Shown here piece after piece: positions 25,748 through 34,280 of a stretch of DNA of 64,000 nt. Below the pieces are notes generated by a model, which did not search any database, had not been told where the DNA came from, and was given only the letters and a program-made list of their open reading frames with translations. Position 1 is the first letter of the stretch; each line of letters opens with the position of its first letter. This DNA comes from JTS-AC122 sp050246015 (lineage in GTDB: Bacteria; Planctomycetota; Phycisphaerae; Phycisphaerales; UBA1924). The position numbers and the translations under genes are program-made. The stretch covers positions 62,001-126,000 of the forward strand of contig JBFWWU010000005.1 of assembly GCA_050246015.1 (NCBI GenBank), written 5' to 3'.

Positions 25748-26179
25748 ATGGCCAAGAAGAAAGAAGTTATCAATACGCTCAAGATCATGGCCCCGGGTGG
25801 CACGGCCACGCCGGCGCCGCCGCTGGGCCCGGCTCTGGGCGGCGCGGGCGTGAACCCCGGACAGTTCATTCAGCAGTTCAACGCCGCGACGAAGGATCTC
25901 AAAGGTCGCGTCGTGGGGTGCATCATCACGGTGTACAACGACCGCTCGTTCTCGTTCGAGGTCAAGTCGTCACCGGCGTCGGTCCTGCTGAAGGATGCGG
26001 CGAAGGTCGAGAAGGGCTCGGGCGTACCGAACAAGACCAAGGTCGGCAAGGTCACCAAGGCGCAGGTGATGAAGATCGCGCAGGAGAAGATGGCCGATCT
26101 CAACGCGGGCTCGCTGGAAGCGGCCATGCGGATCATCGAAGGCACGGCCCGGTCATCCGGGATCGTGGTGGAGGGCTAA
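25748..26179 (+). CDS. rplK: 50S ribosomal protein L11
   Basis: 143 residues, standard length. ATG 25748 lies 10 nt after GGGAGG. It has the usual start (MAKKKEVINTLKIMAPGGTA) and the conserved ATPAPPLGPALGGAGVN and FNAATKDLKGRVV segments. Upstream there is no secE-nusG, the usual partner pair. Confidence 0.97.
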   Translation: MAKKKEVINTLKIMAPGGTATPAPPLGPALGGAGVNPGQFIQQFNAATKDLKGRVVGCIITVYNDRSFSFEVKSSPASVLLKDAAKVEKGSGVPNKTKVGKVTKAQVMKIAQEKMADLNAGSLEAAMRIIEGTARSSGIVVEG

Positions 26180-26185
26180 ACACAC

Positions 26186-26881
26186 ATGAAACTCAGCAAA
26201 CGAGCCCGCGCCAACGCCGAACTCAGGCCCGCCGAGGCCCTCGAGGTCCCGCAGGCGGTCGCGGCGGTGAAGAAGTTCAAGGCCCCGAAGTTCAACCAGA
26301 CGGTGAACGTCGTGGTGTACATCAACCTGGATTCGAAGTCCGCCGAGCAAGGAATCCGCGGCTCGGTCTCGCTCCCGAAGGGGATCGGCAAGGCGAAGCG
26401 CGTGATTGCCTTTTGCCGCGAGGATGTCGCGAAACTCGCGAAGGAAGCGGGCGCGATCGAAGCCGGCGCCGAGGACCTGGTCGCGAAGATCGAAGGCGGG
26501 TGGATGGATTTCGACGTGGCGATCGCGTCCCCGGACATGATGCGCATCGCGTCGAAACTAGGCAAGGTGCTTGGCCCCAAGGGGCTGATGCCTACGCCCA
26601 AGAACGGCACGGTGACTCCGCAGGTCGCCGAGGCGGTGAAGGAGTTCGCCGCGGGCAAGGTCGAGTTCCGCGCCGACAAGGTGGGGAACATCCACTGCAT
26701 CATCGGGAAGATGAACTTTCCCGAGGCCGACCTGGCCGCGAATCTCGACCACTTCATCAAGACGATCGAGAAGGCCCGTCCTTCCAGCGCCCGCGGGCAG
26801 TTCGTGAAGAAGGTCTTCATCTCCGGGTGCATGACCCCCAGCGTACAGGTCAAGGTCGCGCAGGTCGTCGTCGAAGAATAA
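26186..26881 (+). CDS. rplA: 50S ribosomal protein L1
   Basis: 231 residues, standard length, 6 nt after rplK in the same operon. Recognised by KRARANAELRPAEALEVPQA, FNQTVNVVVYINLDSKSAEQ, the signature VLGPKGLMPTPKNGTV and the C-terminal VKKVFISGCMTPSVQV. It binds 23S rRNA at the L1 stalk and in other bacteria represses its own operon. Confidence 0.97.
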   Translation: MKLSKRARANAELRPAEALEVPQAVAAVKKFKAPKFNQTVNVVVYINLDSKSAEQGIRGSVSLPKGIGKAKRVIAFCREDVAKLAKEAGAIEAGAEDLVAKIEGGWMDFDVAIASPDMMRIASKLGKVLGPKGLMPTPKNGTVTPQVAEAVKEFAAGKVEFRADKVGNIHCIIGKMNFPEADLAANLDHFIKTIEKARPSSARGQFVKKVFISGCMTPSVQVKVAQVVVEE

Positions 26882-26896
26882 CGTGTTCTCGTGCAT

Positions 26897-26915
26897 GGCC
26901 GGCGTCCCGCCGGCC
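26897..26915 (+). promoter_or_regulatory. Hairpin in the rplA-rplJ spacer
   Basis: A perfect 8-bp stem GGCCGGCG/CGCCGGCC with loop TCC, 16 nt after the rplA stop, in the 104-nt gap before rplJ. It could be an L10-leader element, an attenuator or a dispersed GC palindrome. It has no T-run, so full termination is unlikely. Confidence 0.45.
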
Positions 26916-26985
26916 TCTACCGCTTCTACCGATTCTTTCTGACTTCCCGGCTTTCCTCGGTTCCGATTCCAGTGAGGCACACCCC

Positions 26986-27534
26986 ATGTCCAAGCAAGTC
27001 AAAGGCATCATCATCCGCGGGTACAAGGAGAGGCTTGAAGGCGTGAACGACGCCGCGCTGATCAGTATCCGCGGTCTCAAGGCGATCGACACGACGAAGA
27101 TCCGCGCGTCGATGCGCCAGAAGAACATCCGCATCACGGTGATGCGGAACTCCCTCGCGGGCAAGGCCTTCGAAGGGTCCAAACTCACGGGGCTTGAGCC
27201 GCTGATGAAGGAAGCCAACGCGCTGTGCTACGGCGGGAACTCGGTCGTGGAAGTCGCGCGCGAACTCGTGAAACTCATCGAGGTCTTCCCCACGCTCGAA
27301 CTGAAGGGGGCGATCCTGGACGGCGACCTGTTCGCCGGCGACAAGGGGGTCAAGGAACTCAGCAAGTACCCGACGCGCGAAGAGGGCATCGCGCAGGTCA
27401 TCACCCTGATCGTGAGCCCGGCCAAGAAACTCGTCGCCCAGATCAAGGGCCCGGGCTCGAATATCGCCGGGCTCGTGAAAGCGATCGAAGACAAACTCGA
27501 AAAGGGCGAGGCGATCGCGAAGAAGGCGGGCTGA
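26986..27534 (+). CDS. rplJ: 50S ribosomal protein L10
   Basis: 182 residues. Recognised by MSKQVKGIIIRGYKERLEGV, the RNA-binding N-terminal segment KNIRITVMRNSLAGKAFEGS, and the C-terminal helix IAGLVKAIEDKLEKGEAIA that would carry L7/L12 dimers. In most bacteria rplL follows at once; here a terminator and an opposite-strand gene follow instead. Confidence 0.95.
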   Translation: MSKQVKGIIIRGYKERLEGVNDAALISIRGLKAIDTTKIRASMRQKNIRITVMRNSLAGKAFEGSKLTGLEPLMKEANALCYGGNSVVEVARELVKLIEVFPTLELKGAILDGDLFAGDKGVKELSKYPTREEGIAQVITLIVSPAKKLVAQIKGPGSNIAGLVKAIEDKLEKGEAIAKKAG

Positions 27535-27569
27535 GAGGGGTCTACGAGGGGCAACGAGACGAGTACGTG

Positions 27570-27598
27570 AACGCCGATCCTTGGTGGTCGGCGTTTTT
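27570..27598 (+). terminator. Intrinsic terminator after rplJ
   Basis: Stem AACGCCGA/TCGGCGTT (27570-27577 and 27588-27595) with a 10-nt loop, running into TTTTT. It lies 36 nt past the rplJ stop and abuts the 3' end of the opposite-strand phosphatase gene. Confidence 0.85.
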
Positions 27599-28446
27599 CA
27601 TTGCTCGCCGGGGACTCTCTCGCCTTGGCTGAGTAGATCAAGAAGCGCCGAGTGGACCTGAGCATTGCTCAGCAGGCCATCTCCGGACCTGGGTGACTCG
27701 CGGCCCGAGAAATCGGAGAAGCGCCCGCCCGCCTCGCGCATCACGACCACCGCCGGCGCGACGTCCCATACATGCACCAGCGGCTCCACCACCGCGTCCA
27801 CTCGCCCCGTGGCGACCAAAACGTGCGCATAGCAGTCGCTCCAGCCCCGGAGCTTGCCGACGCATGTGCCGAGTTTCGGCAGAAAGTCCCCACGCCCCGT
27901 CTTGGCGAAGTACTCCCACCCAGTGATGCAGACCACCGCGTCTTTCAATGACCGCACGCCGGAGACCCGCGCCGGTTTCGCTTCGCCTCGCGCATGCACG
28001 TGCCATGCCCCGCCGCCCGCACGTGCGTAGACCATCTCGTCCAGCGCCGGCATGTGGACGACGCCCACGACCACGTCATTGCCACGTTCGACGGCGACGA
28101 GCGTGCCGTACAACGGCACCCCGCAGACGAACGACGCGGTGCCGTCGATGGGATCGAGTATCCAGCGAAAACCTGAAGTTCCATCGCGCTCGCCGAACTC
28201 TTCCCCGACGATCGCGTCGTCGGGGAACTCGCGCGTGATGAGCGAACGGAGCAGATCCTCGGCGGCGCGATCCGCGGTGGTGACCGCCGTCCCGTCGCGC
28301 TTGGTGTGCACCTGGAATCGATCAGACTGGAAGTATTGGAGCGTCAGGTCGCCGGCGGCCCGCGCAAACACCACGGCGCACTCGAGTCGCCGGGCGATGC
28401 GGTCGTCCGGCTGCGGCGTCGGGTTGGGCGGTTGAGGATCAGGCAT
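27598..28446 (-). CDS. hisN: Histidinol-phosphatase (inositol monophosphatase family)
   Basis: 282 residues from ATG 28446. Metal-binding motifs of the FIG superfamily are intact: IVGEEFGERDG, WILDPIDGTASFVCGVPLYG and HVWDVAPAVVVMREAGGRF. KRDGTAVTTADRAAEDLLR and the GTLVAVERG context fit the HisN type of histidinol-phosphatase better than SuhB or CysQ, but specificity is inferred. Other his genes are not nearby. It lies 79 nt downstream of the pseudokinase gene on the same strand. Confidence 0.8.
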   Translation of the reverse strand: MPDPQPPNPTPQPDDRIARRLECAVVFARAAGDLTLQYFQSDRFQVHTKRDGTAVTTADRAAEDLLRSLITREFPDDAIVGEEFGERDGTSGFRWILDPIDGTASFVCGVPLYGTLVAVERGNDVVVGVVHMPALDEMVYARAGGGAWHVHARGEAKPARVSGVRSLKDAVVCITGWEYFAKTGRGDFLPKLGTCVGKLRGWSDCYAHVLVATGRVDAVVEPLVHVWDVAPAVVVMREAGGRFSDFSGRESPRSGDGLLSNAQVHSALLDLLSQGERVPGEQ

Positions 28447-28525
28447 CGTTCCGACTGTAACCGCGCCGTGGCGGAGGAACGTGCCAAACACGGGGGCATC
28501 GAGGGGCTTGGTGCCCGATGATCGG

Positions 28526-29326
28526 CTAGCGCCGGACGAGCCCGAGCCGGCCCAGGAACGACAGGACGGGGCTCACCGTCGGGACGACTTCCACGATCGG
28601 CGCGGATCCCGGCAGCGCATCGATCGCTTCGCGAGCGGTCGCGAACCCGTCGGCGGGGTCAAGACCCCGTTCGAGCCAGAGGTCCCATTCGGGGTCGAGC
28701 CGCTTGACGAGCCGACCCGCGGGGATGATCGGTTCCTCGGCCCGCAGGCCGGTGAGGAGTTGGTAGGCGATCTCGACGATGGAGCGAACCTCATCACGGA
28801 CCAGTTCGCTGTTTCCCTGGGTCAGCCCGCGGAGTTGGCGGTGCAGACCGAAGAGTTCGACGATCAGGGAGCCGTGACGATCGACGATGACCTCGCTCAT
28901 CGACAGCGGCCCGTGGTGCAGGCGGACGGCGTGCGCCGCCTCGAATGCTTCCAGAAGTTGGACCGTGGCACGCTGGGCCTCGTCGGCGTGCATGCGACCG
29001 CCCTTGGCCCGCAGCAGCCCGTCGAGGAACAAGAGGCCGCTGGCGTCACCCGGGAAGGGGGTGACGATATATCCGGTCTTGGTCCCGTCGAACGAGTACT
29101 GCTCGATTTTCTGGATGTGCGAGTTGGAAAGGACGCAAACCGTCTGAACGGCTGAAAGGAATCGGCGCTGTTCGTTCTTATCGTGACACGCCGGGAACTG
29201 ATACACGATGTGGCTGGTATGGTGCGACTCGTGCAGGGCGAGCCAGCGGGCGGCTCCCGCAGCGGGCGCCAAAGACCGGATGAGCAGGAAGGGCCCGAGT
29301 TGGTTTCGTTCGCGATGCTGAACCAT
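28526..29326 (-). CDS. Degenerate serine/threonine protein kinase-like protein (pseudokinase)
   Basis: 266 residues. The layout follows a Hanks-type kinase: LGPFLLIRSLAPAAGAARWL in the glycine-loop position, SHIVYQFPACH in the VAxK-strand position, HIQKIEQYSFDGTKTGYIVT as the hinge strands, and RATVQLLEAFEAAHAVRLHH as helix E. The catalytic loop reads HHGPLSMSEVIVDRHG with no HRDxKxxN, and no DFG motif follows. The glycine loop and the lysine are also lost. It should not phosphorylate. Planctomycetes carry many such kinases; a scaffold or sensor role is inferred. Confidence 0.6.
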   Translation of the reverse strand: MVQHRERNQLGPFLLIRSLAPAAGAARWLALHESHHTSHIVYQFPACHDKNEQRRFLSAVQTVCVLSNSHIQKIEQYSFDGTKTGYIVTPFPGDASGLLFLDGLLRAKGGRMHADEAQRATVQLLEAFEAAHAVRLHHGPLSMSEVIVDRHGSLIVELFGLHRQLRGLTQGNSELVRDEVRSIVEIAYQLLTGLRAEEPIIPAGRLVKRLDPEWDLWLERGLDPADGFATAREAIDALPGSAPIVEVVPTVSPVLSFLGRLGLVRR

Positions 29327-29597
29327 GAACTGTCAGACCCTCGTCCCCCCGCCGGCTGATCGCATGTCGAAGGCAGACAGCGAACAGTTTGCCGAAGTAC
29401 ATCACGGGACTCGGCCGTTCCCCACGACTGCGCTGGAATCCGCTGACCCACAAGGGGCGGACTCGTTCACTATCGTCTGAAGCGGTAGGTAGACGCCAGA
29501 AGCCGCCAAAGAACCTCCGAAGCGCCAGATGCTTGGCGGACCGGGAAGCGTGGAGTATAGCGGCCAGAAGGCCGCAGGAAGCGAGATATTACCCAAA

Positions 29598-29614
29598 CAA
29601 ATAACGATTATTTG
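29598..29614 (-). terminator. AT-rich hairpin at the end of the zinc-ribbon membrane protein gene
   Basis: Perfect 7-bp palindrome CAAATAA/TTATTTG with a 3-nt loop. On the minus strand it begins at the TAA stop codon and continues TTTGGG. It is one of the few AT-rich spots in the window and probably terminates the gene above it. Confidence 0.5.
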
Positions 29615-30105
29615 ACCTGTTTGTCTGCAATTGCATGGAGGAAACTCGCTCCGCACTCGGGGCATGTGCCTGAGTGCAGGCCGGCGAGCGAGTAGCCGCA
29701 TTCATCGCATTGTCCGGGAATTCGCTTGTGACGGCTGAAAAAGACGTGCATGGCGGCGAGCGCGGAAGGAGCGGAGCACGCTGATGCCAGCCCGAAGCCC
29801 TTGAGATCTTCGGAGAACGCGGCGGCCGCGATCAGGCCGAAAACGGACGCCGGCACGAGGATAAGCCAGCGCTCCAGCGGCGAGTAGTAGTGGGGGCCCG
29901 CGCGCGGTGTTCGTTTGCAGGCGGGAATGAGCAGGCCGGCGATGACGGCTGCGTCCAGGAGCATGAGGACCGCGCCTGCGGCGAGCGCCAAGCGCTGCTC
30001 GCGCGGGGAGGTATCGGCGGTCGCGCCGATGAACGACATGGCCGCCACCGCCGCGACGTGGGCGACATTGAGCAGGATCAGCGGATAGACGATGCTTGCC
30101 CGCAT
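29608..30105 (-). CDS. Membrane protein with C-terminal zinc ribbon
   Basis: 165 residues with four hydrophobic segments (IVYPLILLNVAHVAAVAAM, LALAAGAVLMLLDAAVIAGL, ERWLILVPASVFGLIAAAAF, ASACSAPSALAAMHVFF). A cytoplasmic zinc ribbon CDECGYSLAGLHSGTCPECG closes it. This CxxCGYxLxGL...CPECG ending is typical of planctomycete membrane proteins of unknown role. The gene starts 3 nt after the permease gene ends, so the two are cotranscribed. Confidence 0.75.
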   Translation of the reverse strand: MRASIVYPLILLNVAHVAAVAAMSFIGATADTSPREQRLALAAGAVLMLLDAAVIAGLLIPACKRTPRAGPHYYSPLERWLILVPASVFGLIAAAAFSEDLKGFGLASACSAPSALAAMHVFFSRHKRIPGQCDECGYSLAGLHSGTCPECGASFLHAIADKQVK

Positions 30106-30108
30106 GGG

Positions 30109-31554
30109 TTACTCCGGGCGGCGGGGGCGAGCGAGCCGAGACCACACGGCGTAAGCCGGGACGCCCAGGACCAGCACGCCAGTCCACACGAGACTCTGCT
30201 GGATGGGGATACTTCGCAGGGTGAGCGCGGTCATGGCGGCCGCGGCCAATACGAACAGGCCGGGAACAACAGGGTACCCCCAGCAGCGCACGGGCCGGGC
30301 GGCATTTGGAAGCCGGATGCGGAGCACGAAGATCGAGGCGGCCGCGAGCCCGTAGAAGATCCACATCGTGAAGATGAACCCGCTGGTGAGGCTCTCGAAG
30401 GTCTTGAGCCCGAGCATGGCGGCGCACGAAAGGATTCCTTGGATGATGAGGGTCCGCGCCGGCGTCCTGAAGCGCGGGTGCACGCCCGCCAGCCAGCGGA
30501 AGAGAAGCCCGTCGCACGCCTGCGCGTAGGTCACACGCGCCCCGGTGATGATCGCTCCGTGGGTCGCGCCGAGCGTGGCGACGATGATGGCGATCGTGAC
30601 TGCGGTCGCTCCGGTCGAGCCCACGAGCCGAGTGAGCACCGCCGGCGCGACGGTGGTCATGCCGCGCATCTCTCCCAGCGGCAGGACCTTCATGTACACG
30701 GCGTTTACCGCGACGTACAGCAGCGTCACGAGCAGGGTGCCCGCGACGAATACCCGCGGCAAGGTCCGCGATGGATCGCGCACTTCGCCGGCGATCGCTC
30801 CCACGTCGCTCCACCCGTCGTAGGTCCACATGATCTTCGCCATGACGGCGCCGATGGCGACGAGCATCGAGCCTTGAACGAACGGCGTGCTGTCGATGCC
30901 CGTCATGCCCCCCGCGGCTGCTGGGCCGGGCGGCGCCGCGTCGGCGAACAGCCTTCCGAAGCCCAGGATCACGATGGCGGCGAGTGACAGGACCTTGAGG
31001 ATGGTCAGGACTCCGGCGATCCCGGCGCCCAGCCGCATGCCGAGCACGTTCACGCCGGTGAGGAGCACGATCATCAGGCTGGCCAGCAGCGGGGCGGCGG
31101 TCAGCGCCATGCCCTGGGTTCCCATCGGCCGCAGCGCCGCGTCGGCGGGCACACCCACGAGGGTGAGGGCGTGTTCGGCCATGACAACGGCAATTCCGGC
31201 GACGGCGAGGGGCTTGGTGATGATCAGGTAGGTCCAACCGAAGACGAACGCCGCGCACCTGCCAAACCCTTCGCGCACGAAGACGTAGACGCCGCCGGAT
31301 TCCGGGAACATCGTGGCCAGTTCGGAGTAGGTGAGCGCGCCGAAGAGGCAGACCACGCCGCCCACCCCCCACAGGAAGAGGATCAGCGCCGGGTCGTTGA
31401 GGAACCCCGCGATCGAGGCGGGGGTCCTGAAGATGCCCGACCCGATGATGATGCCCACCATGACCCCGATCGCGCCGAAGAAGCCGACGGAGCGAGGAAG
31501 CGCCCGAGGGGCTCCCCCGGGCCCGGGCCGAAGCGACGTTGAGAGGTCCGGCAT
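30109..31554 (-). CDS. APC superfamily amino acid permease
   Basis: 481 residues from ATG 31554 with about 12 predicted membrane helices. The first helix carries the APC signature GVMVGIIIGSGIFRTPASIA. ALTYSELATMFPESGGVYVF, MWTYDGWSDVGAIAGEVRDP and the later AIIVATLGATHGAIITGARV segments fit the LAT/SLC7-like group. It probably exchanges or imports amino acids; the substrate cannot be told. It is upstream of and coupled to the zinc-ribbon membrane protein. Confidence 0.87.
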   Translation of the reverse strand: MPDLSTSLRPGPGGAPRALPRSVGFFGAIGVMVGIIIGSGIFRTPASIAGFLNDPALILFLWGVGGVVCLFGALTYSELATMFPESGGVYVFVREGFGRCAAFVFGWTYLIITKPLAVAGIAVVMAEHALTLVGVPADAALRPMGTQGMALTAAPLLASLMIVLLTGVNVLGMRLGAGIAGVLTILKVLSLAAIVILGFGRLFADAAPPGPAAAGGMTGIDSTPFVQGSMLVAIGAVMAKIMWTYDGWSDVGAIAGEVRDPSRTLPRVFVAGTLLVTLLYVAVNAVYMKVLPLGEMRGMTTVAPAVLTRLVGSTGATAVTIAIIVATLGATHGAIITGARVTYAQACDGLLFRWLAGVHPRFRTPARTLIIQGILSCAAMLGLKTFESLTSGFIFTMWIFYGLAAASIFVLRIRLPNAARPVRCWGYPVVPGLFVLAAAAMTALTLRSIPIQQSLVWTGVLVLGVPAYAVWSRLARPRRPE

Positions 31555-31611
31555 CCGCGGAGTGTACCGCGCCCCCCGCCGAGCCGTTCCCGGCGGAAGC
31601 GCCAAACGTGA

Positions 31612-31644
31612 GCGGGAGGACGCGACCGCGTCGCGTCCTCCCGC
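31612..31644 (-). terminator. Strong hairpin terminator
   Basis: A perfect 14-bp stem GCGGGAGGACGCGA/TCGCGTCCTCCCGC with loop CCGCG, about 35 nt past the stop of the 866-residue exported protein gene and before the permease start on the same strand. No long T-run follows. Confidence 0.75.
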
Positions 31645-31679
31645 AAAGAGGCACTCGAATGTTCTCGTGCACATCGGGA

Positions 31680-34280
31680 TCAATCGATGGGCACGCCCGC
31701 GGCGTCCGCGGCGGCCCGGTCGGGGTACACCTCGACGCGAGTCATCCCTTCGGTCGTGGAGCCGGAATCGTGGTTCTTCGACGTCCCGACCTTTCCATCG
31801 CCGTCGGTGTCCAGATTGACGATTTCCCCGGTCTGGGGCTCGATCCAGATCGTCTTCCCATCGGCGGTGTGGACGTCGGTGAGGGCATGCCCATTCTTCA
31901 GGATGGTGTCGCTGGTCCAGAGCCAGTTCCACCAACTGTGATCCGGGTTCGGACAGACGTCCCAGATCGCGGTGAACGTGGAGTCATAGCCGAGCGCATC
32001 CAAGGCACGCTCCAGATCGTGCGCGAAGTCGTCGCAGTCGTACTCTCCGGGCTGTCCTTCATCGACGTAGGTGCGGTCCTTCACGCGGGTGACCCCGTCG
32101 CTGCTGAGCGCATCGCACACGTCCTGGAGGAGGTCCTCCAAGCCGGCCGGGGGGTTGGCGGGGTCCCACGCCACCTGGGTGAGGCGCTTGCCGCGGAGGC
32201 TGGTGGAGACGATGCCGTCGCCGGCGATCTCGCCCAGGACGACGCCGCCCAGATCCTCGCACACGGCGGCGGGGAGCACCTGGAAGGTGCCGCCGGGGAG
32301 TTGGCACCGGTGCATCCCCGTATTCAGCACGCTCCCCGGGGCGATCTGGGCATCGGTGGCGATGAAGATCCCGTCGCTGAGGATCGCTCCATCGCCCACG
32401 AACACGGTGTTCCCGATCGAGACGGCGTTGCCCACGCGGGCGTTGTTGCCGAGGTGGGTGGCGCCGTTGATCCGGCACGCGGACCCGATCATTACGTTCT
32501 GCCCGATCGTGCAGCCGTTGTTGATGATGGTGCCGGCGCCGATCTGGCAGAACGGGCCCACGGGGACGCCGTCGCTGACGACGGCGTCCATCCCGACGAC
32601 GGAGTTCTGGCCGATCACCGCGCCCGCGCCGACGACGGCGTTGGGCAGGACCTGCGCGCCGGCGCGGATAATGGCGTTGGGCCCGATCACGGCTCCCGGG
32701 TGGATATGCGCACCGGGCTCGATCAGGGCAAAGCGGCCGAGCCGCGCACCGGGATCGACGATCGCCCCGGGCTGCACGTTCGCCGGCGGATGCGGGGCCG
32801 GCACGGCGGGCATCAGGTTCTGCTGCCACGTCCCGGGCGGGGAACTCTCGAAGTTGTCGTCAAAGATCTCGATCTGCTTGGGCAGCCTGGGGTGGTACAG
32901 CGGGTCGTCGGAGTCCGGCGCCCACAACCCGTGCCCGGTCATCTCGAGCGCGGCGCCGTCGAGCACCCGCGTCTGCGTGCCCCGCTCGAACACCCACACC
33001 GGCTCCCACGTGATCGTCCAATCGATCTCGCCTTCGCCGTGCACTATCATCGCTCCCGGCGTGTGCGGCGTCACGGGATCGAGCATCACCCGGACGTTCC
33101 ACGTCTCCGCCGCGCCCCCGGCGTAGGTCACGACGATCGGCTGCACGCTCTGGAGGCTCAGTTCCACCAGTTCAATCGGAACCACCTCCGATGAGCCGGG
33201 CGGGGGCAGTTTCAGCCCGTCCCGCCGCATGATCACGGTGTCCGTCGTTCCCAGTTCGAATGGCCCGCCCGCTCCCAGTGGGAGACCCGTGAGCGGGATG
33301 AACGCGTCAAAGGGGAGCGAGCCCGGATTGAAGAAGTCCGCGGGGATCGACACGCCCCCGCTCGCCGAGGGGGTCTGGAACAGCATGTTCCCCGGCGGCA
33401 GCGTCACGGGCGGCGGACAGGGATTGAAAAAGCACGTCAGGAAATCGAAGAAGTCCTGCGAGTTCGTCATCCCGTCGGCGTTGATGTCGGCGTTACCCGA
33501 GAAAAACCCCGTGAGGAAGTCAAAGAAATCCTGCGAGTCCACGGTCCCGTTGCGGTTCCAGTCGCAAGGGCAGGGCGCCTGCCCGGCTGGGCGAGTCTGG
33601 ATGTCGTCGAAGTACATGCCGCTGGTGCCCTGGCCGGCCGGCGCGGGCTCGTCGGCGTAGAAATCCAGGCACTGGAACGTCGGCTCGCCGTCGGTGCTGG
33701 CGCCGTCCACCCAGGTCTTGTTGACGATCAGGTGCTGATCGCCGTACCAGACGTTGAGGCGATCGTTGTTCAGGTCGATGTCCAGGTGCACCTGCACCCA
33801 CTGCCCGCGAACCAGCGGGACCGCCGGATCGGTCGGGCGGTCAAGATCTCGCACCTGGTTGGTGTTGGCGTTGAACTCGAGATCAAGCGACCAGTTCAAG
33901 TTCGCCGGATACGAGTTGAGCATCACGATGAACGCGCGCCCCGTGGCATCGGTAGGGACGAACGTCTGCACGGTGACGACCCAATGCCCCTGATCGATGT
34001 CGAGCACCTGCACCGTGTCGTCTCCCTGGCCGGTGGACCCGCCGACGCTCCCGACGATCTTGAGCGACTTGGAGCCCGAGAAGGCCTGCTCGCTCGACAC
34101 GGCGCCGCAAACATCGGTGCTTGAGAACCATTCCATCCACCCGCCCTGGCCGCAGATGGGCCCGAGCGGATAGGACTCGAAGTTGTCGTTGACCTGCGCG
34201 GCGGCGGTGCCCGTCGCGCCGGCGATCGCCGCCAGCAGCGTCACCGCCGCTACCTTGCCTTGTCCCAGAATCTGTTGCAT
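31680..34280 (-). CDS. Mosaic exported protein: lectin-like, dockerin-like, hexapeptide left-handed helix and papain/transglutaminase-like domains
   Basis: 866 residues from ATG 34280 (AGGAG upstream), with signal peptide ending TAAAQ. Residues about 25-230 look like a concanavalin-like beta sandwich (NDNFESYPLGPICGQGGW, VQVHLDIDLNNDRLNVWYGD). Residues about 240-290 carry two dockerin-like units (TVDSQDFFDFLTGFF, MTNSQDFFDFLTCFF). About 505-650 is a hexapeptide repeat run (GAVIGPNAIIRAGAQVLPNA, GQNVMIGSACRINGATHLGN). The C-terminus has YDCDDFAHDLERALDALGY, then GHALTDV and WIEPQTG, the Cys/His/acid order of transglutaminase-like cysteine peptidases. A DTDGDGKVG calcium-like loop follows. Whole-protein role unknown. 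Confidence 0.8.
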   Translation of the reverse strand: MQQILGQGKVAAVTLLAAIAGATGTAAAQVNDNFESYPLGPICGQGGWMEWFSSTDVCGAVSSEQAFSGSKSLKIVGSVGGSTGQGDDTVQVLDIDQGHWVVTVQTFVPTDATGRAFIVMLNSYPANLNWSLDLEFNANTNQVRDLDRPTDPAVPLVRGQWVQVHLDIDLNNDRLNVWYGDQHLIVNKTWVDGASTDGEPTFQCLDFYADEPAPAGQGTSGMYFDDIQTRPAGQAPCPCDWNRNGTVDSQDFFDFLTGFFSGNADINADGMTNSQDFFDFLTCFFNPCPPPVTLPPGNMLFQTPSASGGVSIPADFFNPGSLPFDAFIPLTGLPLGAGGPFELGTTDTVIMRRDGLKLPPPGSSEVVPIELVELSLQSVQPIVVTYAGGAAETWNVRVMLDPVTPHTPGAMIVHGEGEIDWTITWEPVWVFERGTQTRVLDGAALEMTGHGLWAPDSDDPLYHPRLPKQIEIFDDNFESSPPGTWQQNLMPAVPAPHPPANVQPGAIVDPGARLGRFALIEPGAHIHPGAVIGPNAIIRAGAQVLPNAVVGAGAVIGQNSVVGMDAVVSDGVPVGPFCQIGAGTIINNGCTIGQNVMIGSACRINGATHLGNNARVGNAVSIGNTVFVGDGAILSDGIFIATDAQIAPGSVLNTGMHRCQLPGGTFQVLPAAVCEDLGGVVLGEIAGDGIVSTSLRGKRLTQVAWDPANPPAGLEDLLQDVCDALSSDGVTRVKDRTYVDEGQPGEYDCDDFAHDLERALDALGYDSTFTAIWDVCPNPDHSWWNWLWTSDTILKNGHALTDVHTADGKTIWIEPQTGEIVNLDTDGDGKVGTSKNHDSGSTTEGMTRVEVYPDRAAADAAGVPID

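Noticed and set aside
31539..33194. 551-codon plus-strand frame
   Set aside because: Antisense to the mosaic exported protein gene; no ribosome site or family match, Gly/Val/His-rich mirror composition.
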